Shown here: positions 37,060-47,053 of the stretch, piece after piece
How positions within the stretch are numbered: position 1 is the first letter of the stretch
Layout of the letters: every line of letters begins with the position of its first letter
NCBI RefSeq assembly: GCF_025751585.1
Contig: NZ_JAOWKX010000002.1
Location: 124,001-188,000, forward strand
Length of the DNA: 64,000 nt
Direction: 5' to 3'
Origin: Fluctibacter corallii
Lineage (GTDB): Bacteria > Pseudomonadota > Gammaproteobacteria > Enterobacterales > Alteromonadaceae
Translations under genes and position numbers: made by a program
Notes under the pieces: model-generated
Databases searched by the model: none
Seen by the model: the letters and a program-made list of their open reading frames with translations, nothing else
What the model was told of the DNA's origin: nothing

Positions 37060-37590
37060 TCAGTTAATTGCGCTTTCTCGACGCTTTTGTTGTCTCAGCT
37101 TCCAAGCTTTTTTGACCGAATAACGCCAAAGGTAATTTAGGCCAAAATAGCCGACTAAACCGAAAAATACTGAGCAGACCGCGCAGCCGAGCAAGAACGC
37201 AGGGCCGATGGTTTCCATACTCATCACAACCCATTGCCAGCTGAGTTCAAACTGAAACTCAGTAGCGGGCGCTCCTAAGATAGCTGTACCTACCAGGTAT
37301 GCGCCGTAAAACATAGGGGGCATAGTGAATGGATTGGTTAGCCATACTGTGGCAACTGACAAAGGTAAGTTGACGCGAAGTGGAATCGCAGAAGCCGCAG
37401 ACAACCACATTTGAAAGGGTACGGGCCAAAAAGCAAAAAACAAACCGATACCAAACGCGCCAGATGCTGAGCGTCGGTTTAAATGCCATAGATTAGGATC
37501 ATGCAACACAGAGCCAAACAGCGACAAAAATTTTTGTTGCTTAATGGTTTGGTGATCAGGCAAAAATCGTTGAATTATCTTTTTCGGCAT
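37060..37590 (-). CDS. DUF2062 domain-containing membrane protein
   Basis: A 176-aa protein with two or three hydrophobic segments. The DUF2062 core reads WHLNRRSASGAFGIGLFFAF, WPVPFQMWLSAASAIPLRVN and WLTNPFTMPPMFYGAYLVG. Its function is unknown; some family members are fused to glycosyltransferases. The start MPKKIIQRFLP at 37590 is preferred because the longer frame (to 37620) leaves little room for the divergent comEC promoter. Its place opposite comEC is conserved in relatives. Confidence 0.82.
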   Translation of the reverse strand: MPKKIIQRFLPDHQTIKQQKFLSLFGSVLHDPNLWHLNRRSASGAFGIGLFFAFWPVPFQMWLSAASAIPLRVNLPLSVATVWLTNPFTMPPMFYGAYLVGTAILGAPATEFQFELSWQWVVMSMETIGPAFLLGCAVCSVFFGLVGYFGLNYLWRYSVKKAWKLRQQKRRESAIN

Positions 37591-37640
37591 ACGTGCATCA
37601 ACTACTAACTTTTTAATCACAGCAAGGATTGCTAACTACT

Positions 37641-39926
37641 ATGAACAGGTGGGTTTTCAGTTTCATTACAGGCGCAGTAAGTTCACTACTATGGCCTGCG
37701 CTCCCCCCAACGTGGACGCTTCCTTGTTTGTTTTTGGCAATTCTCATTGCATACAAATTACACCTGAAAGGTTTCTCAGGACTGCTTTGCGGTATATTCT
37801 GGATGGCGAGTGTAGGCCATACACAGGCCTCTTGGCAACTTTCTTTCATGCAAATTGCGTCTATTCAACGTGTTCAAGGGCAAATTGTTGATATCTCTCA
37901 CCACCCTGAACGTGCGGTTTTCATTATATCTATGCACAGCAGCGATTTAGCGAACACACCGCCTTTTTGGTTACCCAAGCCTAAAATACGGCTAGTGTGG
38001 AAGCATCCTCCTACTGATTTATCTCGTCACGATCACATTCATGTTGCTGTGAAACTAAAACCTACTCATGGTCTGGCTAATGAAGGAGGGTTCGCGTTTG
38101 ATACATGGCTGCGATCTCAGGGGGGGGTGGCGACGGGATATGTTCAATCCAAAGCGTCAGGCAATGTTGTTGAGGCAATTGTGGGAAAACGAGAAAAAAT
38201 TCTTAACCAACTTCAGACACTGAAACTGAGTCAACATAAGTGGATTGCCGCACTGGCGCTGGGTGACCGGTCGCATTTTTCAGATGATGACTGGCACATG
38301 CTTCAGCGCACAGGGCTTTCTCATCTGGTGGCAATTTCTGGATTACATTTGGCGATGGTCGCCTCAGGCATGTGGTTATTAGCAAGATTGAGCTTAATTT
38401 CTATATCCTATTTTAGCCCGTTAACTCAAACAATAAACTATAAAGTTGGCGTGACCATTCTCGTGTTGTTGGGATGTATTGCTTATGCGTGGTTGTCAGG
38501 GTTTGCGCTGCCAGTTTTGCGTGCTTGTTTTATGATGAGTATTGTAAGCTTGTTTTTCCTCTTTCGTTGGACAGTGGGGATATCGCAGATAATATCGTTG
38601 TCATTACTCGCGATGATTTTAGTTGAACCGCTTGGCATGTTAAGCGGTAGTTTTTGGTTAAGCGTGATCGCGTTATGCTCTGTGTTGATGGTCTATCAGG
38701 TGGTGTTTACTCAAGCAGGCCAAGCTGATGCCAGGATAGGTAAACGAGTCGTGCATGCCGTCGGAGGTCAGTTTATGTTGAACCTTATGATGTTGCCAAT
38801 TGTTGCCGTGCTTTTTCAACATATCTCTCTAATCGCACCGCTAGTCAATATTGTTGCGGTTCCGGTATTTACGTTTATCTTGCTTCCACTTTGCTTGATA
38901 GGTGTGTTGCTAATGATGTTTTATTTTTCATTAGGCGACACCGTACTCACACTAGCAAATGACATATTTGCATATGCCTTGATAGTGATAAATTGGATAT
39001 CCGTACAACCGTTTGCTGCTTCACCTGTTGAGGCTATGCCTTGGTATGTGTGGGTAATGTTTGCAGTAGCAATACTCGGTATCGTCATACTTCGCTCAAT
39101 CCTGAGTGTCGGCGTGGCGAGTATTTTACTCCTACCGATAGTGACACACGCCTATGAACCTAAGAAGCAAGATACATGGCAGATAGATGTATTAGATGTG
39201 GGGCAGGGGCTGAGTGTAGTAATCCGCAAAAATAATCGTTCAATTCTCTATGATGTAGGAGCGGCTTTTGACACAGGATTTAACATGGCGGATGCCGTTA
39301 TTCATCCTTTCTATGCGTTTCATCGTTTGTTACCGCCAGATAGGATTTTTCTGAGTCACCTAGATAACGATCATGCTGGAAGCTTGCCTTATATTCAGTG
39401 GAAGCATAGTGAACAAACAATAATAGTTAGTGCAGATCACTGTGTAGCGGGTCAGGTTTGGCAGTGGCAGGGGTTGCAAATTGAAGCGTTATGGCCACTC
39501 AATCCCGTAGTGGTCATTAATAATCACACATCGTGCGTGTTGCGTATTTCTGATGGTCATAATCAGGTATTGCTTACCGGAGACATTGACTTACTTGCTG
39601 AATATCTACTGGTAAACGAGTATCTCGATGACTTACGCAGTGACGTGCTTATCGCGCCCCATCATGGCAGTAATACCTCCTCAAGCAGTCGATTTATCTC
39701 GGCAGTTAAACCTGATATTGTTGTTTTCAGTCAGGGATTTTGGAATCGTTGGGATTTTCCGAGACAGTCTGTAATAGAGCGATATGTCAGGGGTGCACCA
39801 GAAGCAAAACTACTTTCTACCTCTGAAGAGGGGCAGATTTCGATTGAATTTCATCCGCAGTATCCAGATTCATTGATGGTAAAAGGGTATAGAAAAGACA
39901 TCAACCCTCTTTGGTATAGACAATAA
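37641..39926 (+). CDS. comEC: DNA internalisation protein ComEC/Rec2
   Basis: Inner-membrane channel for single-stranded DNA uptake in natural transformation. The 761-aa protein has an N-terminal hydrophobic and DUF4131-type region, the Competence domain with many helices (ALALGDRSHFSDDDWHMLQR, LVAISGLHLAMVASGMWLLA), and a C-terminal metallo-beta-lactamase-type domain (VLDVGQGLSVVI, HLDNDHAGSLPY near residue 572, LLTGDID, APHHGSNTSSS) thought to be the nuclease. All metal motifs are kept. The ATG at 37641 is preferred over the TTG at 37629. It is divergent from the DUF2062 gene and 112 bp ahead of msbA. Confidence 0.94.
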   Translation: MNRWVFSFITGAVSSLLWPALPPTWTLPCLFLAILIAYKLHLKGFSGLLCGIFWMASVGHTQASWQLSFMQIASIQRVQGQIVDISHHPERAVFIISMHSSDLANTPPFWLPKPKIRLVWKHPPTDLSRHDHIHVAVKLKPTHGLANEGGFAFDTWLRSQGGVATGYVQSKASGNVVEAIVGKREKILNQLQTLKLSQHKWIAALALGDRSHFSDDDWHMLQRTGLSHLVAISGLHLAMVASGMWLLARLSLISISYFSPLTQTINYKVGVTILVLLGCIAYAWLSGFALPVLRACFMMSIVSLFFLFRWTVGISQIISLSLLAMILVEPLGMLSGSFWLSVIALCSVLMVYQVVFTQAGQADARIGKRVVHAVGGQFMLNLMMLPIVAVLFQHISLIAPLVNIVAVPVFTFILLPLCLIGVLLMMFYFSLGDTVLTLANDIFAYALIVINWISVQPFAASPVEAMPWYVWVMFAVAILGIVILRSILSVGVASILLLPIVTHAYEPKKQDTWQIDVLDVGQGLSVVIRKNNRSILYDVGAAFDTGFNMADAVIHPFYAFHRLLPPDRIFLSHLDNDHAGSLPYIQWKHSEQTIIVSADHCVAGQVWQWQGLQIEALWPLNPVVVINNHTSCVLRISDGHNQVLLTGDIDLLAEYLLVNEYLDDLRSDVLIAPHHGSNTSSSSRFISAVKPDIVVFSQGFWNRWDFPRQSVIERYVRGAPEAKLLSTSEEGQISIEFHPQYPDSLMVKGYRKDINPLWYRQ

Positions 39927-40038
39927 TTCACCTAATTGGTTGTTTTTTATCTTATTAGCGCGTTGATTGTTGGGGATTTTCTCCTATAAAGGTACAATGG
40001 CGGCCGATTCACAAAAAATACATAGCTAAATTTATTCA

Positions 40039-41793
40039 ATGCAGAACGATTCTACTTCCTCTATCTTTCGTCGGTTCAGTGTTTATTTGAAAGAATTCAA
40101 ACTGGCATTCGTTGTGGCGATCCTTGGCATGATTGGCTATTCGGCTATAGATGCATTCGTGATTGCGCAGTTGCAACCCGCTATTGACGAGAGTCTGGGA
40201 AAAGGGAATTTCGAATATTTACGCATGGCAGCGTATTTGGTTGTGCCTATCTTTATCGTAAGAGGGCTATTTAATTTCATGGGAACGTACACCTTGTCAT
40301 GGATTGGCAATATGGTGGTGATGAAAATGCGGCAAGAATTATTTAAAAAGTATATTCACTTGCCTGTGGCTTTTCATGACAACCATGCATCTGGTGCATT
40401 AATTTCTAAGGTACTCTACGATACTGAGCAAGTCAGTAATGCAGCGGGAAAAGCATTGCTCACCCTTGTGCGTGAAGGCGCTTTGGTTATCGGGTTGTTG
40501 ATTGTCATGTTTTATTATTCATGGCAATTGTCGTTAGTGTTTTTGTTTATTGGTCCGGTCGTTGCTGTGATTGTTTCTGTCGTAAGCAAACGCTTTCGTC
40601 AGGTCAGTAAAAACATTCAGCAAGCGATGGGAAATCTAACTTCCTCTGTAGAGCAGGTGATTAAAGGGCACAAAGTCGTTTTAATGTTTGGCGGACAAGA
40701 CCGTGAACAAGAACGTTTTGCACACAAAAATAATGATAACCGCCAACAAAATATGAAGTTAGTCGTGGCGCGCATACTGAGTGTATCAACTATTCAGGTT
40801 ATTGCGTCGGTGGCTTTGGCGGTGGTCTTGTTTATTTCCAGCATGCCGAATTGGGTCGATCAATTAACACCAGGGGTTTTTACAAACGTGGTGGTGTGCA
40901 TGACGATGTTATTAAAGCCACTTAAACAGTTGACGACAATCAACAGTGAATTTCAGCGAGGGATGGCTGCCTGTGCAAGTATTTTTGAAGTGCTGGATGA
41001 ACAAAATGAAGAGGATTGTGGTGAGCGCGAAGTAAAGAAAGTGAAAGGTGAAATTCAGTTTAAAGGCGTATCATTTAGTTATCCCAACAAAGAACAAAAA
41101 GCCTTAAATGATGTTAGCTTCCATGTAAAATCGGGGCAATCATGTGCGTTAGTGGGGCGTTCAGGAAGTGGCAAGTCTACTATCTCAAGCTTGCTTACGC
41201 GCTTTTACAACCATCAGTCTGGCGACATCCTTATTGACGGCGTTCCTATTCAGGATATGCCATTAACTGAATTACGTAAGCAGTTTGCCCTTGTATCGCA
41301 GCAGGTTACCTTATTCAACGATACGATAGCCAACAACATTGCATATGGTGTAGCGGGCAGCGTGTCTCGAGAAGAGGTGATCAATGCCGCAAGGATTGCA
41401 CATGTGGAAGAGTTTGTTGCGCTTTTACCAGAAGGCTACGACACGATGGTTGGTGAGAATGGCTTCACGTTATCTGGTGGTCAGCGTCAGCGAATTGCGA
41501 TTGCCCGAGCCATTTTGTTAGATGCACCCATTTTGATTCTTGATGAAGCGACATCAGCGCTGGATACCGAATCGGAAAAACTCATTCAGGATGCGTTGGA
41601 GCAATTGCAGCAGAATCGAACCAGTATTGTTGTGGCGCATCGACTGTCTACGATTGAAAAGGCGGATCAAATTCTTGTAGTAGAGCAAGGAGAGATAATG
41701 GAGCGAGGCAATCACGCATCACTTTTAACAGAAAATGGCATGTATGCTCAACTTCATAAAATGCAGTTTGGCGAAACAAAGGTTTCGTCTTAA
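40039..41793 (+). CDS. msbA: Lipid A export ATP-binding/permease protein MsbA
   Basis: ABC exporter that flips lipid A-core across the inner membrane. The 584-aa half-transporter has six membrane helices in the first 310 residues, then an ATPase domain with Walker A ALVGRSGSGKSTIS near 373, signature TLSGGQRQRIAIARAIL near 477 and Walker B ILILDEATSALD. It starts the msbA-lpxK-trm112-kdsB block; its TAA overlaps the lpxK ATG by one base, showing tight coupling. Confidence 0.96.
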   Translation: MQNDSTSSIFRRFSVYLKEFKLAFVVAILGMIGYSAIDAFVIAQLQPAIDESLGKGNFEYLRMAAYLVVPIFIVRGLFNFMGTYTLSWIGNMVVMKMRQELFKKYIHLPVAFHDNHASGALISKVLYDTEQVSNAAGKALLTLVREGALVIGLLIVMFYYSWQLSLVFLFIGPVVAVIVSVVSKRFRQVSKNIQQAMGNLTSSVEQVIKGHKVVLMFGGQDREQERFAHKNNDNRQQNMKLVVARILSVSTIQVIASVALAVVLFISSMPNWVDQLTPGVFTNVVVCMTMLLKPLKQLTTINSEFQRGMAACASIFEVLDEQNEEDCGEREVKKVKGEIQFKGVSFSYPNKEQKALNDVSFHVKSGQSCALVGRSGSGKSTISSLLTRFYNHQSGDILIDGVPIQDMPLTELRKQFALVSQQVTLFNDTIANNIAYGVAGSVSREEVINAARIAHVEEFVALLPEGYDTMVGENGFTLSGGQRQRIAIARAILLDAPILILDEATSALDTESEKLIQDALEQLQQNRTSIVVAHRLSTIEKADQILVVEQGEIMERGNHASLLTENGMYAQLHKMQFGETKVSS

Positions 41794-42803
41794 TGCGGTA
41801 TATTGAGAAGGTCTGGTTTCGTCCGCCGTGGTTAACTCAACCTCTGTGCTGGTTGCTGTTACCACTCACAGTGATTTTCTGGGCTATCAGTCGAACACGT
41901 TTTTGGGCTTATCAGAAGGGCATTTTTAAGCGTAACAAAGTAGCTGTGCCGGTCGTTGTTGTCGGCAACATTTCGGTAGGCGGAAACGGCAAGACCCCAT
42001 TGGTTATTCGATTAGCCAGCCTGCTTCGCCAGCACGGATACCACCCAGGTATTGTGAGCCGAGGGTATGGTGGCAAGCACGCTGCATATCCGCTGGTAGT
42101 AAAAAAAGACAGTGATCCCGCCATGGTCGGTGATGAACCTGTACTCATGCGGCAGCACCTGGCGTGCCCGCTAGTGGTGGATCCGGTTCGCGCCCGTGGA
42201 GCTCAGCACCTGATTGAACAATTCAAATGCGATGTCATTATTTGCGATGATGGCCTCCAACACTACGCGCTAGGGCGGGATATCGAAATTGCCGTTGTAG
42301 ATGGTCAACGTCGTCATGGCAACGCCTGTTTATTGCCTATGGGACCACTAAGAGAACCGACTACTAGGCTCAAACATGTCGACTTTGTCGTGGTTAACGG
42401 CGGCTCACCACAAGGTGGCGAAAACCTTATGACGTTAGAGCCAGGTAAGCTTGTGAATGTAAAATACGCCAATAAGACATTGGCGATGAGCGAGCTGAAT
42501 CGTCCTGCAACGGCTATTGCTGGGATTGGCAATCCCTCACGATTTTTTGACTTGTTAAAAAGTAAACAGATAAGATTGAAAAACTGTGTCAGTTTTGGTG
42601 ATCATCACCCGTTTTCGAAAGAAGATATTCCTTCAGGAACGGTTTTGATGACCGAAAAAGATGCGGTGAAGTGCAGAACGTTTGCTGAACAGGATTGGTG
42701 GTACTTACCTGTAAATGCGAAACTTTCCAGTCAATTTGAAGAGACGATAATCGCCCGCATAAAAGCGAGTGTACATCGCAACAAACACACTAAATCGGAT
42801 TAA
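41793..42803 (+). CDS. lpxK: Tetraacyldisaccharide 4'-kinase LpxK
   Basis: Phosphorylates the 4' position of the lipid A disaccharide at the inner membrane. The 336-aa protein has an N-terminal membrane anchor ([20 protein letters not shown]), the P-loop [17 protein letters not shown] near residue 55, and family motifs [25 protein letters not shown] and [20 protein letters not shown]. Its start overlaps the msbA stop by one base. The trm112-like gene follows after 8 bp. Confidence 0.96.
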   Translation: MRYIEKVWFRPPWLTQPLCWLLLPLTVIFWAISRTRFWAYQKGIFKRNKVAVPVVVVGNISVGGNGKTPLVIRLASLLRQHGYHPGIVSRGYGGKHAAYPLVVKKDSDPAMVGDEPVLMRQHLACPLVVDPVRARGAQHLIEQFKCDVIICDDGLQHYALGRDIEIAVVDGQRRHGNACLLPMGPLREPTTRLKHVDFVVVNGGSPQGGENLMTLEPGKLVNVKYANKTLAMSELNRPATAIAGIGNPSRFFDLLKSKQIRLKNCVSFGDHHPFSKEDIPSGTVLMTEKDAVKCRTFAEQDWWYLPVNAKLSSQFEETIIARIKASVHRNKHTKSD

Positions 42804-42811
42804 CAAACTCT

Positions 42812-43012
42812 ATGGCATTTGATACAAAATTATTAGACATCATTGCGTGCCCAGCGTGTAAAGGCAAATTGCATTATGTCAAAGCCAAGCAAGTGTTGGT
42901 ATGTCGCTTCGACAGACTTGTTTACGCCATTAAAGATGATATTCCCGTGATGCTTGAAAATGAAGCAACGGAAATCACATCTGAAGAACTGGACTCACTG
43001 AGCGACAAATAA
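42812..43012 (+). CDS. Trm112 family zinc-binding protein (YcaR-like)
   Basis: A 66-aa protein beginning [20 protein letters not shown]. Its CPAC pair and single later Cys ([20 protein letters not shown]) match bacterial YcaR/Trm112-like proteins, except that YcaR-type proteins often have a second pair (CxxC); here it is C-R-F-D. Eukaryotic Trm112 activates methyltransferases; the bacterial role between lpxK and kdsB is not established. It is one base away from kdsB. Confidence 0.9.
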   Translation: MAFDTKLLDIIACPACKGKLHYVKAKQVLVCRFDRLVYAIKDDIPVMLENEATEITSEELDSLSDK

Positions 43013-43013
43013 T

Positions 43014-43775
43014 ATGAACTTTACCGTCATCATTCCTGCACGCTACGCGTCTACACGCTTTCCTGGCAAGCCGTTGGTTGATATTTCTGGCAAACCCATG
43101 GTTCAACATGTGTATGAAAGAGCGAAAGAGGCCGGTGCGTCTAAGGTCATTGTGGCCACCGATGATGCACGCATTGCTAAAACGGTGTCTGACTTCGGCG
43201 GTCAGTACTGTATGACAGCCTCTTACCATGAATCTGGGACTGAACGTTTAGCAGAAGTGATTGATGTCGAGGGAATTCTTTCCCATGAGCTGATTGTAAA
43301 TGTACAAGGTGATGAACCCTTTATTCCGCCTGAAAATATTCTTCAGGTAGCAGAAAATCTGCACGCTCATCAAGAAGCTGAAATGGCTACACTTGCGGTA
43401 CCCATAACTGAGGTGGAAGAAGTGTTTAACCCTAACGTGGTTAAAGTTGTCACTGACAAATTAGGGTTTGCCTTGTATTTTAGCCGTGCTACGGTGCCCT
43501 ATGATCGTGCTCGCTTTCTTGATGCCGACACGATAGATGAAGTGGGAGACTACTACTCTCGACATATTGGCATTTATGCCTATCGTGCTGGTTTTATTAA
43601 CCAGTACGTAAATATGGCGCCATCAGGTATTGAGCAAATTGAGTCACTTGAACAGCTTCGGGTGCTTTGGCATGGTGAAAAAATTCATGTAGAGAAAGCG
43701 CGTGTTACACCGCCTACAGGCATAGATACGCCTGAGGATTTAGAAAAGCTGCTAAGTACATTGACGTCAAAGTAA
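43014..43775 (+). CDS. kdsB: CMP-Kdo synthetase KdsB
   Basis: 3-deoxy-manno-octulosonate cytidylyltransferase, which activates Kdo with CTP for lipopolysaccharide inner-core synthesis. The 253-aa protein opens [20 protein letters not shown], followed by [26 protein letters not shown] with the metal-binding Asp, and [12 protein letters not shown]. It is of normal length and directly follows the trm112-like gene, completing the lipid A/Kdo block. Confidence 0.97.
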   Translation: MNFTVIIPARYASTRFPGKPLVDISGKPMVQHVYERAKEAGASKVIVATDDARIAKTVSDFGGQYCMTASYHESGTERLAEVIDVEGILSHELIVNVQGDEPFIPPENILQVAENLHAHQEAEMATLAVPITEVEEVFNPNVVKVVTDKLGFALYFSRATVPYDRARFLDADTIDEVGDYYSRHIGIYAYRAGFINQYVNMAPSGIEQIESLEQLRVLWHGEKIHVEKARVTPPTGIDTPEDLEKLLSTLTSK

Positions 43776-43802
43776 CACACATTACACCAACTAGGAGTAT
43801 TT

Positions 43803-44465
43803 ATGGCAACGGTCGTTATTACAGGTGCAAACAGAGGGATAGGACTGGCATTGGCGAAACATTATCTCGCTAACGGAGACACAGTGTATGGGCTATGCCG
43901 GAATAGCTCTGATGAGTTGAACAGCTCCGGTGCCAAAGTAATTGATAAAGTAGATGTGGGCAATCCTGAAACCTTGCCAGATGCGCTTGCTAAACTCAAA
44001 GATATTCCGATTGACATACTCATTAACAATGCTGGTGTTTTTGCTAACGAGACATTAGATAAGTGGGATCCGGTTACCATTCAACATCAATTTCATGTTA
44101 ACGCATTAGGTCCGCTACTGGTGACCCAATGCTTACTTGATAATATGAATTCACCAGGCAAAATTATCTTGATCACCAGTCGTATGGGATCGATGGAAGA
44201 TAATGGCTCAGGGGGGTATTACGGATATAGGATGTCAAAAGCAGCCCTTAATGCTGCCGGTGTGTCGATGGCGAAAGACTTGAAAGAGCGCGGTATTGCG
44301 GTCGGTATATTGCATCCTGGATTTGTACAAACTGAAATGGTTAATTTTGGCGGTGATGTTTCGCCAGAAGCCTCTGCAAGCGGGTTAGCTCAGCGTATTG
44401 ACGAGTTAGACTTGCATAACTCTGGGCAATTCTTGCACGCCAATGGTGACGCACTTCCTTGGTAG
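43803..44465 (+). CDS. Short-chain dehydrogenase/reductase
   Basis: NAD(P)-dependent oxidoreductase of 220 aa with the classical SDR layout: TGANRGIGLALAKHYL for cofactor binding, ILINNAGVF, catalytic Ser in LITSRMGSM, and Y-x-x-x-K in YYGYRMSKAALNA. It resembles C-factor-like SDRs found in Alteromonas and Vibrio. The substrate is unknown. AGGAG precedes the ATG, 27 bp after kdsB, and modA follows 9 bp after the stop, so the gene bridges the lipid A and molybdate blocks. Confidence 0.9.
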   Translation: MATVVITGANRGIGLALAKHYLANGDTVYGLCRNSSDELNSSGAKVIDKVDVGNPETLPDALAKLKDIPIDILINNAGVFANETLDKWDPVTIQHQFHVNALGPLLVTQCLLDNMNSPGKIILITSRMGSMEDNGSGGYYGYRMSKAALNAAGVSMAKDLKERGIAVGILHPGFVQTEMVNFGGDVSPEASASGLAQRIDELDLHNSGQFLHANGDALPW

Positions 44466-44474
44466 CTTGATTTC

Positions 44475-45227
44475 ATGAGAGCAGTAACGGCGCTAGTGGG
44501 TGTTTGGTTATGCTTGATGAGTGTGAGTTTGCATGCAGACACACTACGTGTCGCTGTGGCCAGCAACTTCCGTCCGGCGATGGCGTTGCTTAAAACGTCT
44601 TTTGAATCGAATCATCCAGCGCATGTCAGCATAAGTTACGGAGCCAGTGGCAAACTGGTGGCCAAGGCTATACACGGTGCACCTTATGATGTCGTGCTAC
44701 TGGCTGACGAGAAAAGGGCGAGCACGTTATATCAGCGTTTTTCGAATGCGCAAGCAACTCCGCCTTTCGTATACGCGATAGGGATGCTAGCGCTGATTTC
44801 TCGCTCGCCTATTGCAACTGACGTGTCAACGTATCTGCGTCAGGAGTGTCAGTCTTCTAAACATTCCATCGCCATTGCGAATCCCCGTATTGCTCCTTAT
44901 GGTGAAGCAGCAATTGAATACTTAGAGCAGGTGGTTGAACCCAATGTCACGCTAAATCAGTTGCTAGTTGCTGAAAACGTTCAGCAGGCGTTGTTGTTTA
45001 CCGACGCTGGTGGCGCATCTGTTAGCATCGTTTCTCTGTCTCTAGCTAAAATGTATGAGAGATCACATCAACTGTATGTTTTCCCTATTAATAACGATTT
45101 TCATAGGCCAATAAAGCAAGCTGGCGTAGCGCTTAACCAAAGAAAAGTGACCCGAGAATTTGTTGCCTATTTACGCTCTCCTGAGGGGCAAAATATCATC
45201 AAGCAAGCGGGATACAATTTACCGTGA
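44475..45227 (+). CDS. modA: Molybdate ABC transporter substrate-binding protein ModA
   Basis: Periplasmic molybdate-binding protein of 250 aa. A signal peptide (AVTALVGVWLCLMSVSLHA) is followed by DTLRVAVASNFRPAMALLKT and SYGASGKLVAKAIHGAPYDV, the family binding-site region. It does not have the extra variation of tungstate-specific TupA proteins. Its stop overlaps the GTG of modB (GTGA). No ModE-type operator can be placed upstream because only 9 bp separate it from the SDR gene. Confidence 0.92.
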   Translation: MRAVTALVGVWLCLMSVSLHADTLRVAVASNFRPAMALLKTSFESNHPAHVSISYGASGKLVAKAIHGAPYDVVLLADEKRASTLYQRFSNAQATPPFVYAIGMLALISRSPIATDVSTYLRQECQSSKHSIAIANPRIAPYGEAAIEYLEQVVEPNVTLNQLLVAENVQQALLFTDAGGASVSIVSLSLAKMYERSHQLYVFPINNDFHRPIKQAGVALNQRKVTREFVAYLRSPEGQNIIKQAGYNLP

Positions 45228-45934
45228 CGCCAGAAGATTTTGATGCGCTTTGGGTTACGCTTAAGTTAGCCTTGGTGTCAACATCGGTGCTGTTGGTGTT
45301 GGGTGGAGCGTTGGCGTACTGGTTAGCCAATACGCATTCTCGTCTGAAAACGATGGTGCATCTATTCGTTGCGATGCCATTGGTGTTACCTCCCACAGTG
45401 CTTGGTTTTTATTTGCTCATGCTATTATCGTCAACTGGACCATTAGCTTGGTTTTATCATGTTACGGGGCTTGGTGCATTAGCGTTTAGTTTTCATGGGC
45501 TGGTTATTGGTTCATGTATTTACTCACTTCCTTTCGTTGTACAACCGATGGTGACGGCTTTTCGCAGAATTCCACAACCGATCAAAGAGGTGGCTGCAAC
45601 ACTTGGGGCAAAACCGCTACGTGTCTTTTTTACTGTTCAATTACCAATGGTGAAAGACAGCGTAATTGCTGCGGCTATTTTGGGTTTTGCCCACACGCTG
45701 GGTGAGTTTGGTGTGGTACTTATGATTGGTGGCAATATTCCGGGCGAAACCCGCGTTGCGTCGATTGCCGTGTACGAACATGTTGAGTCATTAAATTATG
45801 CTAGCGCACACTATTTATCGGGTATCCTAATTATCATTGCACTCGCGATGCTTTCGGCGTTGTTTCTATTGAACAGAAACAAAATAGGGCTTAGTTCGTT
45901 GTCATCTTCTGCTGATAGAGACAGCGCGGTATGA
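45224..45934 (+). CDS. modB: Molybdate ABC transporter permease ModB
   Basis: Membrane permease of 236 aa with about five helices and the cytoplasmic EAA loop (EVAATLGAKPLRVFFTVQLP) that contacts ModC. The N-terminus TPEDFDALWVTLKLALVSTS and MPLVLPPTVLGFYLLML are typical of ModB. It begins with GTG overlapping the modA stop and ends with ATGA overlapping modC, so the three genes are coupled. Confidence 0.95.
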   Translation: MTPEDFDALWVTLKLALVSTSVLLVLGGALAYWLANTHSRLKTMVHLFVAMPLVLPPTVLGFYLLMLLSSTGPLAWFYHVTGLGALAFSFHGLVIGSCIYSLPFVVQPMVTAFRRIPQPIKEVAATLGAKPLRVFFTVQLPMVKDSVIAAAILGFAHTLGEFGVVLMIGGNIPGETRVASIAVYEHVESLNYASAHYLSGILIIIALAMLSALFLLNRNKIGLSSLSSSADRDSAV

Positions 45935-46989
45935 TTCGAATTAATGTAGACAAACGTCTTGCTCATTTTTCGCTGTCTGTAAATGCGGAGTTTGATAAAG
46001 GGATAACAGCACTCTACGGTCGCTCTGGCAGTGGAAAAACCACGCTGCTACGCATTCTTGCTGGCTTAGAACAGCCTGAAAATGGCAGTATTTACGTAGA
46101 CGAAGATTGCTGGCTTGATGGCAGTCTAACTGTGCCCACGCACCAACGCGCATTGGGCTATGTATTTCAACAGCCTACTTTATTTCCCCATTTAACCGTT
46201 TTAGAAAATATCATGTTTTCTCACACACACGGCAAGCGCCAGTGCGCCAATGTGGATGCGTTGATTGATATTTTGGCGTTGTCGCCTTTGCTAAATCGGC
46301 GTACAACGCATCTATCAGGTGGTGAAAAGCAGCGTGTAGCCATAGCCAGAGCGCTGGCTTCAAAACCTCGTGTGTTGCTGATGGACGAACCCTTGGCATC
46401 TTTAGACGGACATGCGAAAAAACACATTATTCCTTTTCTTCAGCGCCTGTGTTCAGAGATTGCGATCCCAGTATTGTATGTAAGTCATGACCCTCATGAG
46501 GTTGCACAGTTGGCTGACAACGTTCTACTCATTGATGAGGGACGAGTTATAGAACATGGCCCGGTTGCACACATTGTTCATCATAATAATTTCACTCAAG
46601 CAACATTCGCTTCCCCATTTTCAGTATGCGAAGGCCTTGTTGTTCAACATGACGAAGAAGATAGATTGTCACTTGTGCGCGCTGATATCGGGGATATTTG
46701 GGTTAAGCAGGTTAACGCGACCATCGGTAGCGCAATACGCCTGTATATCAGGGCCGACGATGTCAGTTTGGTTAAAATGCTTCCTGCGCATTCTAGCATT
46801 TTGAATATCTTATCCGCACAGGTAGTGAAACTTACGCCGCAGAATAGTGATACCCTAGTTGTTTTGAGGGTTGGTGGAACCGAATTGCTAGCAAATATTA
46901 CAAAGCGTTCGGTTAAGCGCTTGAATTTGTGTTCCAACGATTGTGTCTATGCACAAATAAAGGGCATAGCTGTTCATGTGTTTAATTAA
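45931..46989 (+). CDS. modC: Molybdate ABC transporter ATPase ModC
   Basis: ATPase of the molybdate importer, 352 aa. Walker A is YGRSGSGKTTLLRILAGLE near residue 33, the signature is [18 protein letters not shown], and Walker B is VLLMDEPLASLDG. The C-terminal third is a molybdate-binding TOBE domain, ending TELLANITKRSVKRLNL. It is fused as in E. coli ModC. The start overlaps the modB stop. The unrecognised membrane protein gene follows after 64 bp. Confidence 0.96.
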   Translation: MIRINVDKRLAHFSLSVNAEFDKGITALYGRSGSGKTTLLRILAGLEQPENGSIYVDEDCWLDGSLTVPTHQRALGYVFQQPTLFPHLTVLENIMFSHTHGKRQCANVDALIDILALSPLLNRRTTHLSGGEKQRVAIARALASKPRVLLMDEPLASLDGHAKKHIIPFLQRLCSEIAIPVLYVSHDPHEVAQLADNVLLIDEGRVIEHGPVAHIVHHNNFTQATFASPFSVCEGLVVQHDEEDRLSLVRADIGDIWVKQVNATIGSAIRLYIRADDVSLVKMLPAHSSILNILSAQVVKLTPQNSDTLVVLRVGGTELLANITKRSVKRLNLCSNDCVYAQIKGIAVHVFN

Positions 46990-47053
46990 ACAATAAACGT
47001 TCTCTTTAATACATATTTGCTGCTATGCCATCAATACGAGTAAGGTTTAACAC

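Noticed and set aside
39927-39960. Terminator after comEC
   Set aside because: CCTAATTGG is followed by a T run, but the palindrome leaves almost no loop and few stable pairs.
43803-44474. Molybdenum-cofactor riboswitch or ModE operator before modA
   Set aside because: Only 9 bp separate the SDR stop from modA, leaving no room for either.
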